A DNA stretch of 64,000 nucleotides from Muribaculaceae bacterium (GCA_017427945.1 JAFRRT010000017.1:1-64000); one strand, 5' to 3'; shown: positions 39,277 to 48,692, counted from the stretch's first letter. A program made the numbers and translations. Notes: generated by a model not told the origin, from the letters alone.

Positions 39277-41637
39277 TTATTCACCTAATCTGATGAGACT
39301 GCGGTCTTCCTCCTGCTTCTTCTGGCCACCCACGGGCTTGAATGAGTGGAAGTTCCAACTGAGACCAAGCCAGAAAACGCGGCTGCGGTTGCAACTGGTG
39401 TTGACGAGGGTATAGACGGGATTGTCTGACGAGATGTCCCATCGCCTGGTGTTGAACACATCGGTGAGGAGTGCCGAAATTGTCAGCGAGTATTTACGCA
39501 ACTGCTGGCGCAGGCCAAGGTTGCAGTAGTGGACAGTCTTGGTGGTAAACTGCGGGAAATATTGCGGAGTAGTGACAAAGTACTGAGCATGAATGGTCAT
39601 TCCTTGCAGCGGCATGATGTTCAAGGTAGCGCTGCTGTTGGTCGTCCAACCCTTATTGCGGATTTCCGTGTCGTTCCAATCGGCGCATGACCGAGTGAAG
39701 AAGATGTTCGAACCCAAGTCAATGCCAATCCATCGCTGGGCGTTCCATCGGATGTTGTGTTCGATACCTGTCTTTAAGTCCATGTCACCGTTGATGTAGG
39801 TCATGACAAGGATGTTCTGGTCGAGATAGGCGATCTGATTGATGTAATCATTCGTGTAGCTAAGATAGGCATTGCCGCTCACCTTCAGCGTTTGGCCGGT
39901 ATAGATGTAACCAAAGTCGAATTTGCTGACCTTTTCGGGCTTCAGATAGACGTTGCCAACCTCATAGGTCTGGTTATCAATGAGGTTGATGTAGGGATTA
40001 AGTTGCGGATAAGTGGGACGGGAAATCCTCCGCGACAGGCTGGACGACAGTTGCCAGGGCTTGCTGACGCGATAATTCAGCACCAGGTTCGGCGCCACAA
40101 AATAGCAGTTGCTCGATTCGTCCAGTTTATCCTTCTTACCCCTCAGCGTCACATGGCTGTACTCCAGTCGAAGGCCCGCCTTCATCGATAGCTTTTCATT
40201 GAGTTTTGACGAGTACATGGCATAGGCGGCTGGAATCAACTCACGGTGGCGCAGGTCATTGCTTAGAGGAAGCGACAGCTGCCATGATTCCGTTGCCGCA
40301 TCAAACTCGTACATTTTGTGGTCGATATTGTTATGTCGATAAGTCAATTTCACGCCTGTTTCCAACTTGCCACGGCCCCAAGGTGTCATATAGTCCAGTT
40401 GAAGCGTGGGAATGCGCGGATGTCCTCCCGATTTGGAACGCTGCACCATTTGACCGTCCTCGTAATAGTACGAAGGACGGTGGCCGTTGATAGCCGAAAG
40501 CGATACCATCACATTGAACTCCCGTCGCCCCGGATCGAAAAGACGTTTGTAGCCCAGGGAGCCTTCCACCATTTCGCGGTTGAAGGCGATGTCGGTCTGT
40601 CTCAACTTTTCGCTGGGGATGCCGTCATTGACGTAGTGGTTGTGCATCGTCTGGAAGTTGTTCATCCTCGGGAAGCCCACCTTCATGTCGAGTGTCATCA
40701 CGTCCCTTTTTGTCGCCTTATAGCTGACGTTCAACCCGAGGTTGTGGCCGGTGGTCTTCTTCGAGGCGTCCACAATCTGGTCCAAGCTACTGGCCGTCTT
40801 CAGGATGTGCCGATGCAGTTCACTTTCTATCCAGTCTTTTTCCAACTTCCCGTTGTAGTTCATTCTGATACCCCATCGCCCGACGTTGTAACTCATGGCC
40901 AGATTGCCGTTCAAGAAATGAGTGACCCCGTAGTTGACTGATGCCATTGCGGTGAATGCCTCTGGGGCCTGTTTCTTTGATATGACGTTGATGATTCCGC
41001 CTGTGCCTTCCGAATCATATTTCACATCGGGGCTGGTTACGATGTCAATGCTTTGAACATTGGCTGCAGGAATGGCGCCGAGGCCGTCAAGAGTTGTAGG
41101 TATGCCATCCACCAAAATGAGTACATTGCTGTTGCCGCGAATGGCCACTTGTCCGTTGCCGTCAACAGTGACGGCAGCAGAGCTCTTGAGCGCATCCAGT
41201 ACGGATCCTGTAGCGGCACTCATAGATGAAGCGATGTTCACACGTGTTCTTTCCAGTGTCACAGACTTGTCAGCGGCACGGCCTGTCACTACAACACCCT
41301 CAAGTTGCATTGCCTTTTCTGACAATACGATTTGACCGACATCATGTATCTTTCCGTCGTTTAACTGCAGTTCTTTCAAAACGTCCTCATAGCCTACAGC
41401 GCTGACCTTCAATTTGACATTGCCCTTAAACGGACCTTTCAATATGAAGATACCAGTTGTGTCGGTCAACACGCCTGAGGTGACTTTCCCGTTTTGTATT
41501 AAAGACACTGAAGCGTACATCACTGGCGTCCCGTCTTCCTCAATGACAACACCCTTGACCGTTCTCGCCTCCTGTTGAGCAAATATGGTCAAACTTGCTA
41601 ATGCTATAAGTATTATCAGTATCAGACGTTTCAGCAT
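39277..41637 (-). CDS. Outer-membrane beta-barrel TonB-dependent receptor-like protein
   Basis: 786 residues. After a signal peptide (LILIILIALASLTIFAQQ) comes a CarboxypepD_reg-like domain (TVKGVVIEEDGTPVMYASV), then a plug (GVVVTGRAADKSVTLERT, IRGNSNVLILVDGIP, IDIVTSPDVKYDSEGTGGI) and a long barrel with alternating aromatic strands. This is the outer-membrane beta-barrel family PF14905 common in Bacteroidales. The ligand is unknown. No SusD partner is adjacent and it reads convergently with DUF5714. Confidence 0.85.
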   Translation of the reverse strand: MLKRLILIILIALASLTIFAQQEARTVKGVVIEEDGTPVMYASVSLIQNGKVTSGVLTDTTGIFILKGPFKGNVKLKVSAVGYEDVLKELQLNDGKIHDVGQIVLSEKAMQLEGVVVTGRAADKSVTLERTRVNIASSMSAATGSVLDALKSSAAVTVDGNGQVAIRGNSNVLILVDGIPTTLDGLGAIPAANVQSIDIVTSPDVKYDSEGTGGIINVISKKQAPEAFTAMASVNYGVTHFLNGNLAMSYNVGRWGIRMNYNGKLEKDWIESELHRHILKTASSLDQIVDASKKTTGHNLGLNVSYKATKRDVMTLDMKVGFPRMNNFQTMHNHYVNDGIPSEKLRQTDIAFNREMVEGSLGYKRLFDPGRREFNVMVSLSAINGHRPSYYYEDGQMVQRSKSGGHPRIPTLQLDYMTPWGRGKLETGVKLTYRHNNIDHKMYEFDAATESWQLSLPLSNDLRHRELIPAAYAMYSSKLNEKLSMKAGLRLEYSHVTLRGKKDKLDESSNCYFVAPNLVLNYRVSKPWQLSSSLSRRISRPTYPQLNPYINLIDNQTYEVGNVYLKPEKVSKFDFGYIYTGQTLKVSGNAYLSYTNDYINQIAYLDQNILVMTYINGDMDLKTGIEHNIRWNAQRWIGIDLGSNIFFTRSCADWNDTEIRNKGWTTNSSATLNIMPLQGMTIHAQYFVTTPQYFPQFTTKTVHYCNLGLRQQLRKYSLTISALLTDVFNTRRWDISSDNPVYTLVNTSCNRSRVFWLGLSWNFHSFKPVGGQKKQEEDRSLIRLGE

Positions 41638-41666
41638 AATTTTCGTTTCTGTTGGCAGGGTGGATG

Positions 41667-42197
41667 CTATTTCATTCTTTTCTCAAACTGGAACAGGCCG
41701 TCTTCCTGGTCAAACTGCTCAGGCATGTTCGGGTCGGGGTGATGTTCGTTGAAGAACTCGACTGCATGAAAGCCGCAGCGGTTGATGTAGAAGTGGATGT
41801 TGCGGCGGTCGAAATACGGGGTGCATGTCTCCCACAGTTCAACCTCGGAATGCATCGCCTCAATGGCCTTCCAGATTGCCTGGCCAATGCCCTTGCTCTG
41901 TACCCCCACCTTCACATAGAGGAACGCCAACTCGCCTTCATGTGTCAAACTATCGATGGTAATGATGGCACCTCCCACACGCTGACCATCGGCATCGACA
42001 GCCTCGTAGGCTTCGGCGCCCTCAGCCCTCAATGACCTGTAAAAGTCCTCATCAGGCAGCACCTGCCACTGGTTGGGGTCTTTTCCATCGTCTTTATTAT
42101 ATGTCTGGAAACCATGCTGGAACGCTTCCTGCATTTCTTCCTTGAAGGCGATAGTGTGCTCCTCAGAGAGCCTCATCAGTTGTATTTCCTTTTCCAT
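41667..42197 (-). CDS. GNAT family N-acetyltransferase
   Basis: 176 residues. The acetyl-CoA binding core is seen as LAFLYVKVGVQSKGIGQAIW (motif A, Q/R-x-x-G-x-G/A) and a C-terminal RNIHFYINRCGFHAVEFF strand typical of GNAT. The acceptor is unknown; it may be a small molecule or protein N-terminus. It is followed at 42209 by a remnant of an FKBP gene and reads with the downstream hydrolase on the minus strand. Confidence 0.85.
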   Translation of the reverse strand: MEKEIQLMRLSEEHTIAFKEEMQEAFQHGFQTYNKDDGKDPNQWQVLPDEDFYRSLRAEGAEAYEAVDADGQRVGGAIITIDSLTHEGELAFLYVKVGVQSKGIGQAIWKAIEAMHSEVELWETCTPYFDRRNIHFYINRCGFHAVEFFNEHHPDPNMPEQFDQEDGLFQFEKRMK

Positions 42198-42208
42198 TTT
42201 ATGTCATT

Positions 42209-42275
42209 TTAATTGATGGCGAGCAGTTCGATGTCGAAGATGTGGTTAATTAGTCCGACGGGTATAAGCCTTACG
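42209..42275 (-). pseudogene. 3' remnant of an FKBP-type isomerase gene
   Basis: The minus strand reads LIPVGLINHIFDIELLAIN and stop, matching the end of the intact FKBP protein (GGSTLIFEIELLAIN). At the DNA level 42209-42242 and 43261-43294 agree at 33 of 34 positions by eye. The remnant has no start and lies directly after the proline iminopeptidase-like gene, which is thus bracketed by two copies of the FKBP 3' end. An ancestral FKBP pair in which one copy was mostly replaced or deleted would explain this. Confidence 0.7.
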
Positions 42276-42280
42276 AGACC

Positions 42281-43174
42281 TCAATCCATCTCTTGCAGCC
42301 AATCGGTAAGCACCTCGCAATACTCCTCATGAGCATCTACGAAACACATATGGCGGGAATGGCGGAACAGATGCCAACGGCTGTGAGGAATGTGCTCGTA
42401 GAGCGAGGCGGCGACAACGGGCGTACAGATATCCTGCGTACCACTACAAATCAGTGTCGGCTGGGATATCTGGCTCAACTGGTCGGTATATTCAAAATCT
42501 TTCAGGCTGCCAAGCGGCTGATACTCATTGGGGCCCCAACCATAGAGGTAAGCCTCTGAACCTGCACGCTTCGGACGTCTGAGACACTCTGGAGAGTGTT
42601 CATCAACGCTGGTCACGTAAAGCTCAAAATAGTGCTCGTTGGCACGCAAGTAATCTGGATCATCCCATTTCCCTGTAGCTTCTGCCCGTCTGATAGCCTC
42701 CTGATCTTCTGCCGACAGATACTTGATGAGCCGGTGCTGTTCACTGGCCCACAGCGAACTGGAAGCATGACCAGACGAGAGAATCAGCGACTTGATGCCA
42801 GCAGGCTTCTGATCTATCGCATACGCAATAGCCTGCATGGCGCCCCACGACTGTCCGAGAATGTGAACGGCGTCCAGATGAAGATGTTCACGGATGGCGA
42901 TGAGTTCGTCAATCCATGTCTTCAATGTCCACAGTTCTGGATGCCCGTCGAGATAAGAATTGCCGCAGCCGATCTGGTCGTATGAGATGACTTGCCGACC
43001 TGAATCGGCGATGCAGTCGAGCACCTCGAAATAATTGTGTGTACTGCCCGGACCGCCGTGAAGCAGCAACAAGGGAGCCTTCTCTGAAGGTTCGCCTACG
43101 ATACGATAGTAGGTCTGGTAACCCATAAAGGGCATATAGCCCTCAGTGATGCGATTGTTCATATTAATATTCAA
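42281..43174 (-). CDS. Proline iminopeptidase-family alpha/beta hydrolase
   Basis: 297 residues with HGGPGSTHNYF (oxyanion region), VISYDQIGCGNSY, the nucleophile GQSWGAMQA, the acid in CSGTQDICTPVVA and the His in SRHMCFVDA. This is the proline iminopeptidase (S33) family, which removes N-terminal Pro from peptides, although some members hydrolyse other amides. There is no signal peptide, so it is cytoplasmic. A TATCTTTG box lies at 43203-43210. The gene is flanked by duplicated FKBP 3' ends. Confidence 0.85.
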   Translation of the reverse strand: MNINMNNRITEGYMPFMGYQTYYRIVGEPSEKAPLLLLHGGPGSTHNYFEVLDCIADSGRQVISYDQIGCGNSYLDGHPELWTLKTWIDELIAIREHLHLDAVHILGQSWGAMQAIAYAIDQKPAGIKSLILSSGHASSSLWASEQHRLIKYLSAEDQEAIRRAEATGKWDDPDYLRANEHYFELYVTSVDEHSPECLRRPKRAGSEAYLYGWGPNEYQPLGSLKDFEYTDQLSQISQPTLICSGTQDICTPVVAASLYEHIPHSRWHLFRHSRHMCFVDAHEEYCEVLTDWLQEMD

Positions 43175-43260
43175 CGTTTTAGTTATCTTCCGTTTTAGGA
43201 TGCAAAGATAGCGATTTCTCGCAACACACTTGTGCTGTTACTTTTTTTTGCCTCTTGCTG

Positions 43261-43665
43261 TTAATTGATGGCGAGCAGTTCGATTTCGAAGATGAGGGTG
43301 GAGCCGCCGGGGATGCCTGGTTGCGAGAATTTTCCATAGCCCATCTCGGCAGGTATATAGACTTCCCATCGGTCGCCGATGTGCATTTGCTGCATGGCGA
43401 TGATCCAGCCCTCAATGAGGTCGCGCAGTCGGCACGCCAGGGGCACGTCACCACGGCTGCTGTCGAATGTCGCCCCATCGATGGTCTTACCCGTGTAATG
43501 GGCGGTGATCACGTTGCCGGGCGTGGGAGTCGCACTCGAGTGGTCTCCCTCGGCCAGCACCTTATAGTAAACGCCTTTAGGCAGTGCCATCACACCGTCC
43601 TCCTTTGACTTCGCCACCAGCCACTCCTTGTTGGCCTGCGCGTATTGATTTTTGTTCTTCTTCAT
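43261..43665 (-). CDS. FKBP-type peptidyl-prolyl cis-trans isomerase
   Basis: 134 residues. The FKBP core is seen in VITAHYTGKTIDGATFDSS, IEGWIIAMQQMHIGDRWEVY and IPAEMGYGKF followed by GIPGGSTLIFEIELL. It isomerises Xaa-Pro bonds and helps folding. I start at ATG 43665 (MKKNKNQYAQ), because a TATTTTTG -7 box (43685-43692) falls between it and the farther start at 43698. No export signal is visible. The last 34 bases recur at 42209-42242. Confidence 0.9.
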   Translation of the reverse strand: MKKNKNQYAQANKEWLVAKSKEDGVMALPKGVYYKVLAEGDHSSATPTPGNVITAHYTGKTIDGATFDSSRGDVPLACRLRDLIEGWIIAMQQMHIGDRWEVYIPAEMGYGKFSQPGIPGGSTLIFEIELLAIN

Positions 43666-43893
43666 ATCAAAACCATTTTCACTGCAAAAATACAGCATAT
43701 TATTCTAACCTAGCCAAGCAATATGCAAGAAAACCATTCTATGGCCCCTCAGAATGATCTCTACGGCCTGTTTTTACACCTTTTTAGTCATGCCCAAAAT
43801 AATAATCCCATGTTTTTGCTATTCTTGGGGCTATCGTTCTCGGTGTACATCTCGACACCGTCATTGGATAGGCAGGTATTAAAGACAACAAAA
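43666..43893. other. Gap upstream of the FKBP gene, no gene seen
   Basis: Besides the FKBP promoter box (43685-43692) I see no gene in this stretch. A plus-strand frame beginning at 43723 has no coding character and runs into the terminator that follows. Confidence 0.5.
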
Positions 43894-43918
43894 AAAGAGT
43901 GCCTTATCGGCACTCTTT
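43894..43918 (-). terminator. Intrinsic terminator of the MBL-rubredoxin gene
   Basis: AAAGAGTGCC and GGCACTCTTT (43894-43903 and 43909-43918) form a perfect 10-bp stem, followed by seven T on the minus strand. It lies about 75 bases past the stop at 43993. Confidence 0.85.
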
Positions 43919-43992
43919 GGCTAAAAAATGGAAATGCACCTCACGGTAGCAAATCGCTTTTCTCTAAAAGTGTTACACCTGAGTTTGGTGTG

Positions 43993-44934
43993 TTATGCTT
44001 TGTTGAACTTTTCCTTTCCTTGCTTGCAGCGGGGGCAGCGCCAGTCGTCGGGCAGGTCTTCAAAGGCTATGCCGTCGTGCTCGGCAGGGTCATACACATA
44101 GCCGCAGATTGAGCAGACATACTTGCCCGAGGCCTCCTTCTCAGAGAAGTCCACTTCGGCAAGCACTGTCGGCACAGGATTGTCGAGGTCCATCACGCGC
44201 TTGGCTTCAAGGTTCTCATAGCCTTGCGGTGAATGGGTACTGCAATACACAGTGGGGTTATTACGAATGAACTCTCTCACACGGTCAAGTGTCTCGCGCG
44301 CTGCGGGCAGGTCATCGAAGACTACCGAGAGTTTGTTCTCGTGCAAAGCTTCGTCGGCGTAGGTGATGTCACCATGAAGCATGTAGAACAGCCCGCCATC
44401 TTCCACCACGATGATACTGTTGCCATGGGTGTGACCCTTGGCCTTGATGAAGTAGATGCCGTCACATATCTTCTGCGACTCGGGGAAGTTGTGGTAGGCT
44501 CCATCGGTAAAGGTTACAGGAACCAGATTGGTCAAGCCTTGCAGCTCATCGGCTCCCATCTCGTCGGCATTGACATAGACCTTGGCGTTGGGGAAAGAAC
44601 GCAACTCGCCTGAATGGTCGGCGTGCTTGTGGGTGAGCAGAATCTTGGTTACCTGTTCGGGACGGTAGCCCAAGGCGGCAAGCGCATCCATATAACTGCA
44701 GATGTCCTTGCCGGTGAAGGCCAGCGAGCTCTCGTCTGGGTTTTCCTCGGGTGTGCCTGCCGGAATTCCAGTATCAACCAAAATCACCTCCGTGCCTGTG
44801 TCTATCAAAAAGTTCTGAAGACTGCCACGATAGCGGATGTTGTGGTCAAACTTTTCCATTCCCTCCTCGCCGCCGAAGACGAAAGGTTGAGTATAAAACC
44901 CGTCACGTCTGAATTTAACTGCTTTGATTTCCAT
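43993..44934 (-). CDS. MBL-fold hydrolase fused to C-terminal rubredoxin
   Basis: 313 residues. The metallo-beta-lactamase core carries [12 protein letters not shown] (HxHxDH), [15 protein letters not shown] and STHSPQG, the usual metal ligands. The last ~50 residues are a complete rubredoxin: [10 protein letters not shown] and [13 protein letters not shown], which binds one iron with four Cys. Such fusions suggest a redox-linked MBL enzyme, for example one handling reactive oxygen or nitrogen species, but the diiron flavoprotein domain of FprA is absent. Neighbours (ZIP transporter, ferritin-like protein) point to iron or oxidative-stress handling. Confidence 0.9.
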   Translation of the reverse strand: MEIKAVKFRRDGFYTQPFVFGGEEGMEKFDHNIRYRGSLQNFLIDTGTEVILVDTGIPAGTPEENPDESSLAFTGKDICSYMDALAALGYRPEQVTKILLTHKHADHSGELRSFPNAKVYVNADEMGADELQGLTNLVPVTFTDGAYHNFPESQKICDGIYFIKAKGHTHGNSIIVVEDGGLFYMLHGDITYADEALHENKLSVVFDDLPAARETLDRVREFIRNNPTVYCSTHSPQGYENLEAKRVMDLDNPVPTVLAEVDFSEKEASGKYVCSICGYVYDPAEHDGIAFEDLPDDWRCPRCKQGKEKFNKA

Positions 44935-44959
44935 TGTATTCTCTTTATTTATTATTGTT

Positions 44960-45739
44960 TTATCCTAACACTATATCGAGCACCATCATCAGCACAAAAC
45001 CGATGGCAAAACCGATGGTGCCGAGGTTGCTGTGCTCGCCCTGTGAGGCTTCAGGGATGAGTTCCTCAACGACGACATACAGCATTGAGCCTGCCGCAAA
45101 TGCGAGCAGGAAGGGCAATATGGGTTGCAGCGTAGAAGCCAGCAAAATGATTGTGATGCTCCCTATAGGCTCAACCAGTCCGCTGAGCGCGCCAATGGCA
45201 AAAGCTCTCTTGCGCGTGTTTCCCTCGGCTCTTAGGGGCATTGAGATAATCGCCCCCTCGGGTATGTTCTGAATGGCGATGCCCAGCGAAACCGCCAGGG
45301 CGCTCGCCGCGGTCATATCGCAGACGCCCTGCAGCATGGTGGCGATTACCACGCCTACTGCCATCCCTTCGGGAATGTTATGGATGGTGACGGCCAACGC
45401 CAACATCGAAGTGCGCGACAAGTGACTTTGCGGGCCTTCAGGACTGCTGTCGCCGGGGTGGAGGTGGGGAATAAGCACATCAATCAAATACAGGAATCCC
45501 ATACCCGCCAATAGGCCCGTGGCAGCCGGCGCCACCGAAGCAAAGCCGTCACAGCCCGCCATCTCAATGCTCGGCAAAAGCAGTGACCACACTGCCGCAG
45601 CGACCATCACACCCGATGCGAAGCCAAGAAGCGAGCGTTGCAGCCGCCCCGACATTGTGTCGCGCATCAGGAACACGAATGCTGCGCCGAGCACTGTGCC
45701 GGCGAAGGGTACAGTAAGGGCGAGGGCAAGTCCGTCCAT
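44960..45739 (-). CDS. ZIP family metal transporter
   Basis: 259 residues with about eight membrane spans, beginning [20 protein letters not shown]. The helix-4/5 metal motifs are present: [14 protein letters not shown] (HNxPEG) and [17 protein letters not shown] His/acid-rich loop ([11 protein letters not shown]) precedes helix 4, as usual. ZIP proteins import Zn2+, Fe2+ or other divalent ions across the inner membrane; the ion is not decidable here. It reads with the ferritin-like and MBL-rubredoxin genes. Confidence 0.9.
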   Translation of the reverse strand: MDGLALALTVPFAGTVLGAAFVFLMRDTMSGRLQRSLLGFASGVMVAAAVWSLLLPSIEMAGCDGFASVAPAATGLLAGMGFLYLIDVLIPHLHPGDSSPEGPQSHLSRTSMLALAVTIHNIPEGMAVGVVIATMLQGVCDMTAASALAVSLGIAIQNIPEGAIISMPLRAEGNTRKRAFAIGALSGLVEPIGSITIILLASTLQPILPFLLAFAAGSMLYVVVEELIPEASQGEHSNLGTIGFAIGFVLMMVLDIVLG

Positions 45740-45801
45740 ATCACTTATAAAACGAAAAGGGCAACTATCAGAATGCCCTTTTCGTAAAGAAGTCTAAATT
45801 G

Positions 45802-45981
45802 TTATTTTGCCGGTTCCCACTTGCAGCGGACGGGCGACACAATGGCGCCCTCTTTCTTCAACTCGGCGAATGCCTTGTCAACGACCTTGCGGTCAAGTCC
45901 CGCCAACTCGGCAACCTTGCCTGCGTTCAAAGGCACACCTGCCTTGCGCATCACTTCTAATACTTGTTCTTTTGCTTCCAT
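45802..45981 (-). CDS. Small winged-helix protein (59 aa)
   Basis: A short reading frame from ATG 45979-45981 to TAA 45802-45804 gives MEAKEQVLEVMRKAG, VAELAGLDRKVVDKAFAEL and a C-terminal VSPVRCKWEP. The helix-turn-helix plus wing pattern and the conserved end fit a small wHTH protein widespread in Bacteroidales next to ferritin genes. It probably regulates DNA or RNA locally. It lies 11 bases after the ferritin-like gene, on the same strand, and is presumably co-transcribed with it. Confidence 0.8.
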   Translation of the reverse strand: MEAKEQVLEVMRKAGVPLNAGKVAELAGLDRKVVDKAFAELKKEGAIVSPVRCKWEPAK

Positions 45982-45992
45982 CGTTGCTTGAT

Positions 45993-46448
45993 TTAGAGTT
46001 GCTTGATAAGCCAGTTCTGAAGTCCAATCATCTCGATGAGTTCAAGCTGTTCCTGTGACCAGTAGAGGTCTTCTTCCTCATCGGCGAGGTAGGCCTTCAT
46101 GATGTCGTAGGTGGTGGGGTCGTCACGAAGTTCAGCCATGCACTTGTAGAGCATATCAACGCCTTTCTCCTGAATGGCGAGATCGGCCTTAATGTAGTCC
46201 ACGGGAGCAGCAATGAGGTCGCGAGCCTTTGCGCCTTCAAACTTCACATCGCCGCCAAGGTCAAGGATGCGGTCAACGAATTTTTCAACCCAACCCATCT
46301 CCTCGGTGAAGTGGTTAATGTACTTGTCGCCCAATTGGCCGAAACCTTGCGCCTTGAAAAGTTGTCCTTGCAGTTTGTGAACTAAAGCGCCCTCGGTGAG
46401 GCCGGTAACGAAGAACTGTAATGCTTCAATTGTTTTTTTCTTATCCAT
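45993..46448 (-). CDS. Ferritin-like (bacterioferritin-type) protein
   Basis: 151 residues, almost all helical, with the four-helix-bundle iron ligands visible as EGALVHKLQ, INHFTEEMGWVEKF (ExxH-like), YKCMAELRDD and ADEEEDLYWSQEQ. Members of this family store or detoxify iron. A TATTTTTG box lies at 46484-46491. It is the first gene of a unit with the small wHTH and lies upstream of the ZIP transporter. Confidence 0.8.
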   Translation of the reverse strand: MDKKKTIEALQFFVTGLTEGALVHKLQGQLFKAQGFGQLGDKYINHFTEEMGWVEKFVDRILDLGGDVKFEGAKARDLIAAPVDYIKADLAIQEKGVDMLYKCMAELRDDPTTYDIMKAYLADEEEDLYWSQEQLELIEMIGLQNWLIKQL

Positions 46449-46565
46449 TTTTGATACGATTTATAATAGTTTTATATGCACTGCAAAAATACTGCGATGC
46501 CACGATGCGGCAAAATTTTCTGCGAACCAATGATTATCCCAAACGAAACATTAATACTTTTTTAC

Positions 46566-46573
46566 TATCTTTG
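46566..46573 (+). promoter_or_regulatory. Promoter of the first AraC regulator
   Basis: TATCTTTG on the plus strand. The ATG used (46597) lies 23 bases downstream, giving a short leader. Confidence 0.65.
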
Positions 46574-46596
46574 CCTCGTCAAAGATTTTTAATGAT

Positions 46597-47469
46597 ATGT
46601 ATAATCTTCAAGAATACTATAACAAGTTCGGCAAGGAACACTTGAATGAACTATGGAATGGCAAAATGGCCTGTGCCTTTTTCAATAACACGCGCGCATT
46701 GACAACCAATGAGATGACCGAATCGCTCAAGTGCTACTCATTCACTCTGATTATACAGGGGAAAATGACGCTCATGAACGGTGACCATCAACTTTCATTT
46801 TCCGAGAACGACATTTACACTTACTATCCCGGCAGTTTGGTGCACATCATTGATGTAAGCGACGATTTCAAAGACATTTGTTTGTTTGTTGACGAACAGA
46901 TGACCCACAACGCGCAAGCGTTCCGCAACCTGTTGAGGGCATCAATGATACCCCTGTCACAGTTCGGCAAATCAAAATTGTCGCTGACAAAAGACGATGC
47001 GAGCAGGGTGCATTCGGTCATGATGCTGATAAGCGAGTACATATCACAGACTTTGTCGCTGAAAAATGAGATATTGGAAATGCTTTACTCCGTGTTCATT
47101 GACGATTTAATCAGTATCCAAGCGTTTGAAAAAACACGGTTTTCGATTTCGAAACAATCTGAGGAAATCTTCATTTCATTTTACGCCTTGTTGCAGAAAA
47201 ACTACATAGAGCAACATAACATCGGTTTCTATGCCGACTCATTGAATATCACCACCACCTACCTTTCCCGCATAGTGAAAACCATATCGGGAAGAACAGT
47301 GATGGAATATATCAACGAGATGCTGGCCATCGAAGCCACATGGCTCATTAAGTCAACTAATCTCACCATTGCCCAGATAGCCGACCGACTGAACTTTTCA
47401 ACATCGGCAGCATTTGATAAATTTTATAAGCGGATGCGTGGCTGCTCCCCGTTGACCTTGAGAGAATAA
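46597..47469 (+). CDS. AraC family transcriptional regulator
   Basis: 290 residues. The N-terminal half is a cupin-type sensor fold (SFTLIIQGKMTLMNG, SENDIYTYYPGSLVHII). The C-terminal ~100 residues hold two helix-turn-helix units: YADSLNITTTYLSRIVKT and LTIAQIADRLNFSTSAAFDKFY, followed by RMRGCSPLTLRE. The signal is unknown. It is divergent from the ferritin-like gene, 148 bases away, and could control it or the iron/redox cluster. Confidence 0.9.
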   Translation: MYNLQEYYNKFGKEHLNELWNGKMACAFFNNTRALTTNEMTESLKCYSFTLIIQGKMTLMNGDHQLSFSENDIYTYYPGSLVHIIDVSDDFKDICLFVDEQMTHNAQAFRNLLRASMIPLSQFGKSKLSLTKDDASRVHSVMMLISEYISQTLSLKNEILEMLYSVFIDDLISIQAFEKTRFSISKQSEEIFISFYALLQKNYIEQHNIGFYADSLNITTTYLSRIVKTISGRTVMEYINEMLAIEATWLIKSTNLTIAQIADRLNFSTSAAFDKFYKRMRGCSPLTLRE

Positions 47470-47511
47470 ATCCGAAAGCCCCCGTGTCATCATTGTTCGC
47501 CTGTTACATGA

Positions 47512-47528
47512 ACCGCCCTATGGGCGGG
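47512..47528 (+). terminator. Short GC-rich hairpin after the AraC gene
   Basis: CCGCCC and GGGCGG arms around TAT, followed by a T-rich but interrupted stretch (TATTTAAG). It is a weak terminator candidate between two plus-strand genes. The next promoter box, TATCTTTG, is at 47572-47579. Confidence 0.45.
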
Positions 47529-47620
47529 TATTTAAGCAATCCCCCACTCTGCTACTTTCGGATTTATTGACTATCTTTGTCCTATCTTGTAATCTGTAAT
47601 CATTAAAACTGTCACTCTAA

Positions 47621-48226
47621 ATGATTAAGAATCTTATATTTGACTTCGGCAAGGTACTGGTGTGTTATGACTTCCCAGTATTTCTGAAGACCATCATTGA
47701 CGATGAGGAGGAATGTCGCAGATTTGAGGCGCTTGTCTGCAGCGAGGAGTTTGTCAGTCGATGCGATTTGGGCAAGGATTCATTTATCGATATCATTAGG
47801 GAGTGTCAGGAGAAATACCCCCACTGGAAAAACCAATTGCAGGAGTACTACGACAGGCAGCTTGACGTGGTAACCGTCGAAATGCCTGGAATGCGTGACC
47901 TGCTCACACGGCTCAAAGCCAACGGCTACCGCTTGTATGGCCTCACCAACTGGAGCAATGTGGTATATGACGTCATCGAGAAATTCGACATCCTGAATAT
48001 GATGGATGACAGGCTCATCTCCAGCGAGGAACTATTGATAAAACCCGACGTGGCAATTTACGACCGCATGTGCGAAAAGTTCGGACTCATCAAGGAAGAG
48101 TGCCTGTTTACCGATGACCGACAAGCCAACATCGACGGTGCTAGGGCAGCAGGAATGCCTGCCGTGCTGTTTACCGATGCACGCCAGTATGAAGAAGACC
48201 TAAAAAGATTGAAAATATCACTCTAG
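47621..48226 (+). CDS. HAD family phosphatase
   Basis: 201 residues with the HAD order: motif I IFDFGKVLV, motif II GLTNWSN, motif III Lys in LIKPDVAIYDRM, and motif IV FTDDRQANIDGARAAGM. It is of the YihX/epoxide-hydrolase-like FDFGxVL subclass, which acts on sugar phosphates or small phosphomonoesters. It starts 42 bases after its promoter box. Its 3' end overlaps the convergent cupin gene by 9 bases. Confidence 0.9.
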   Translation: MIKNLIFDFGKVLVCYDFPVFLKTIIDDEEECRRFEALVCSEEFVSRCDLGKDSFIDIIRECQEKYPHWKNQLQEYYDRQLDVVTVEMPGMRDLLTRLKANGYRLYGLTNWSNVVYDVIEKFDILNMMDDRLISSEELLIKPDVAIYDRMCEKFGLIKEECLFTDDRQANIDGARAAGMPAVLFTDARQYEEDLKRLKISL

Positions 48227-48691
48227 CTTGCCATACACCTCATCAGTGACGGGTTCCAGCCATTGATTAGAAGCTCCGTCCTGTACATCCTTGTGGCAGG
48301 TCAGGTGCTGGAACCATGAGTCCTTAGCTGCCCCATGCCAGTGTTTCGTCTCGGCAGGGATTGCGATGACGGTGCCAGGAGTCATTGCCACAGCCTCCTT
48401 GCCCCACTCCTGATACCACCCGCGACCGCTGACACAGATGAGCACTTGAACGGCCCCATGATGGATGTGCCAGTTATTGCGACAGCGGGGCTCGAAAGTT
48501 ACATTCAAAATGTCTCCACCCATGTCGGCTAAATAACTGTTGCCAGTGAAATAGCGGGCATAATCGCTGTTCAGTTCGCCCTTTGGCCATACGGTAAAAT
48601 CCACCGTGCCGATCCCTTCCTGTTTCGTGCTTGTCTGTGCATTAATGGCCATCATCATGATTGTCATTAAGATGGAGATGAATCCCCTCAT
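48218..48691 (-). CDS. Exported cupin-domain protein
   Basis: 157 residues with a signal peptide (ILMTIMMMAINAQTS) and a single cupin barrel: NNWHIHHGAVQVLICVSGRG (HxH ... motif 1), PGTVIAIPAETKHWHGAA (motif 2). Metal-binding His residues are all present. Similar small secreted cupins act as isomerases, decarboxylases or binders; none can be chosen here. It begins one base after the stop of the upstream hydrolase, so the two are co-expressed and may act on the same compound. Confidence 0.85.
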   Translation of the reverse strand: MRGFISILMTIMMMAINAQTSTKQEGIGTVDFTVWPKGELNSDYARYFTGNSYLADMGGDILNVTFEPRCRNNWHIHHGAVQVLICVSGRGWYQEWGKEAVAMTPGTVIAIPAETKHWHGAAKDSWFQHLTCHKDVQDGASNQWLEPVTDEVYGKLE

Positions 48692-48692
48692 A

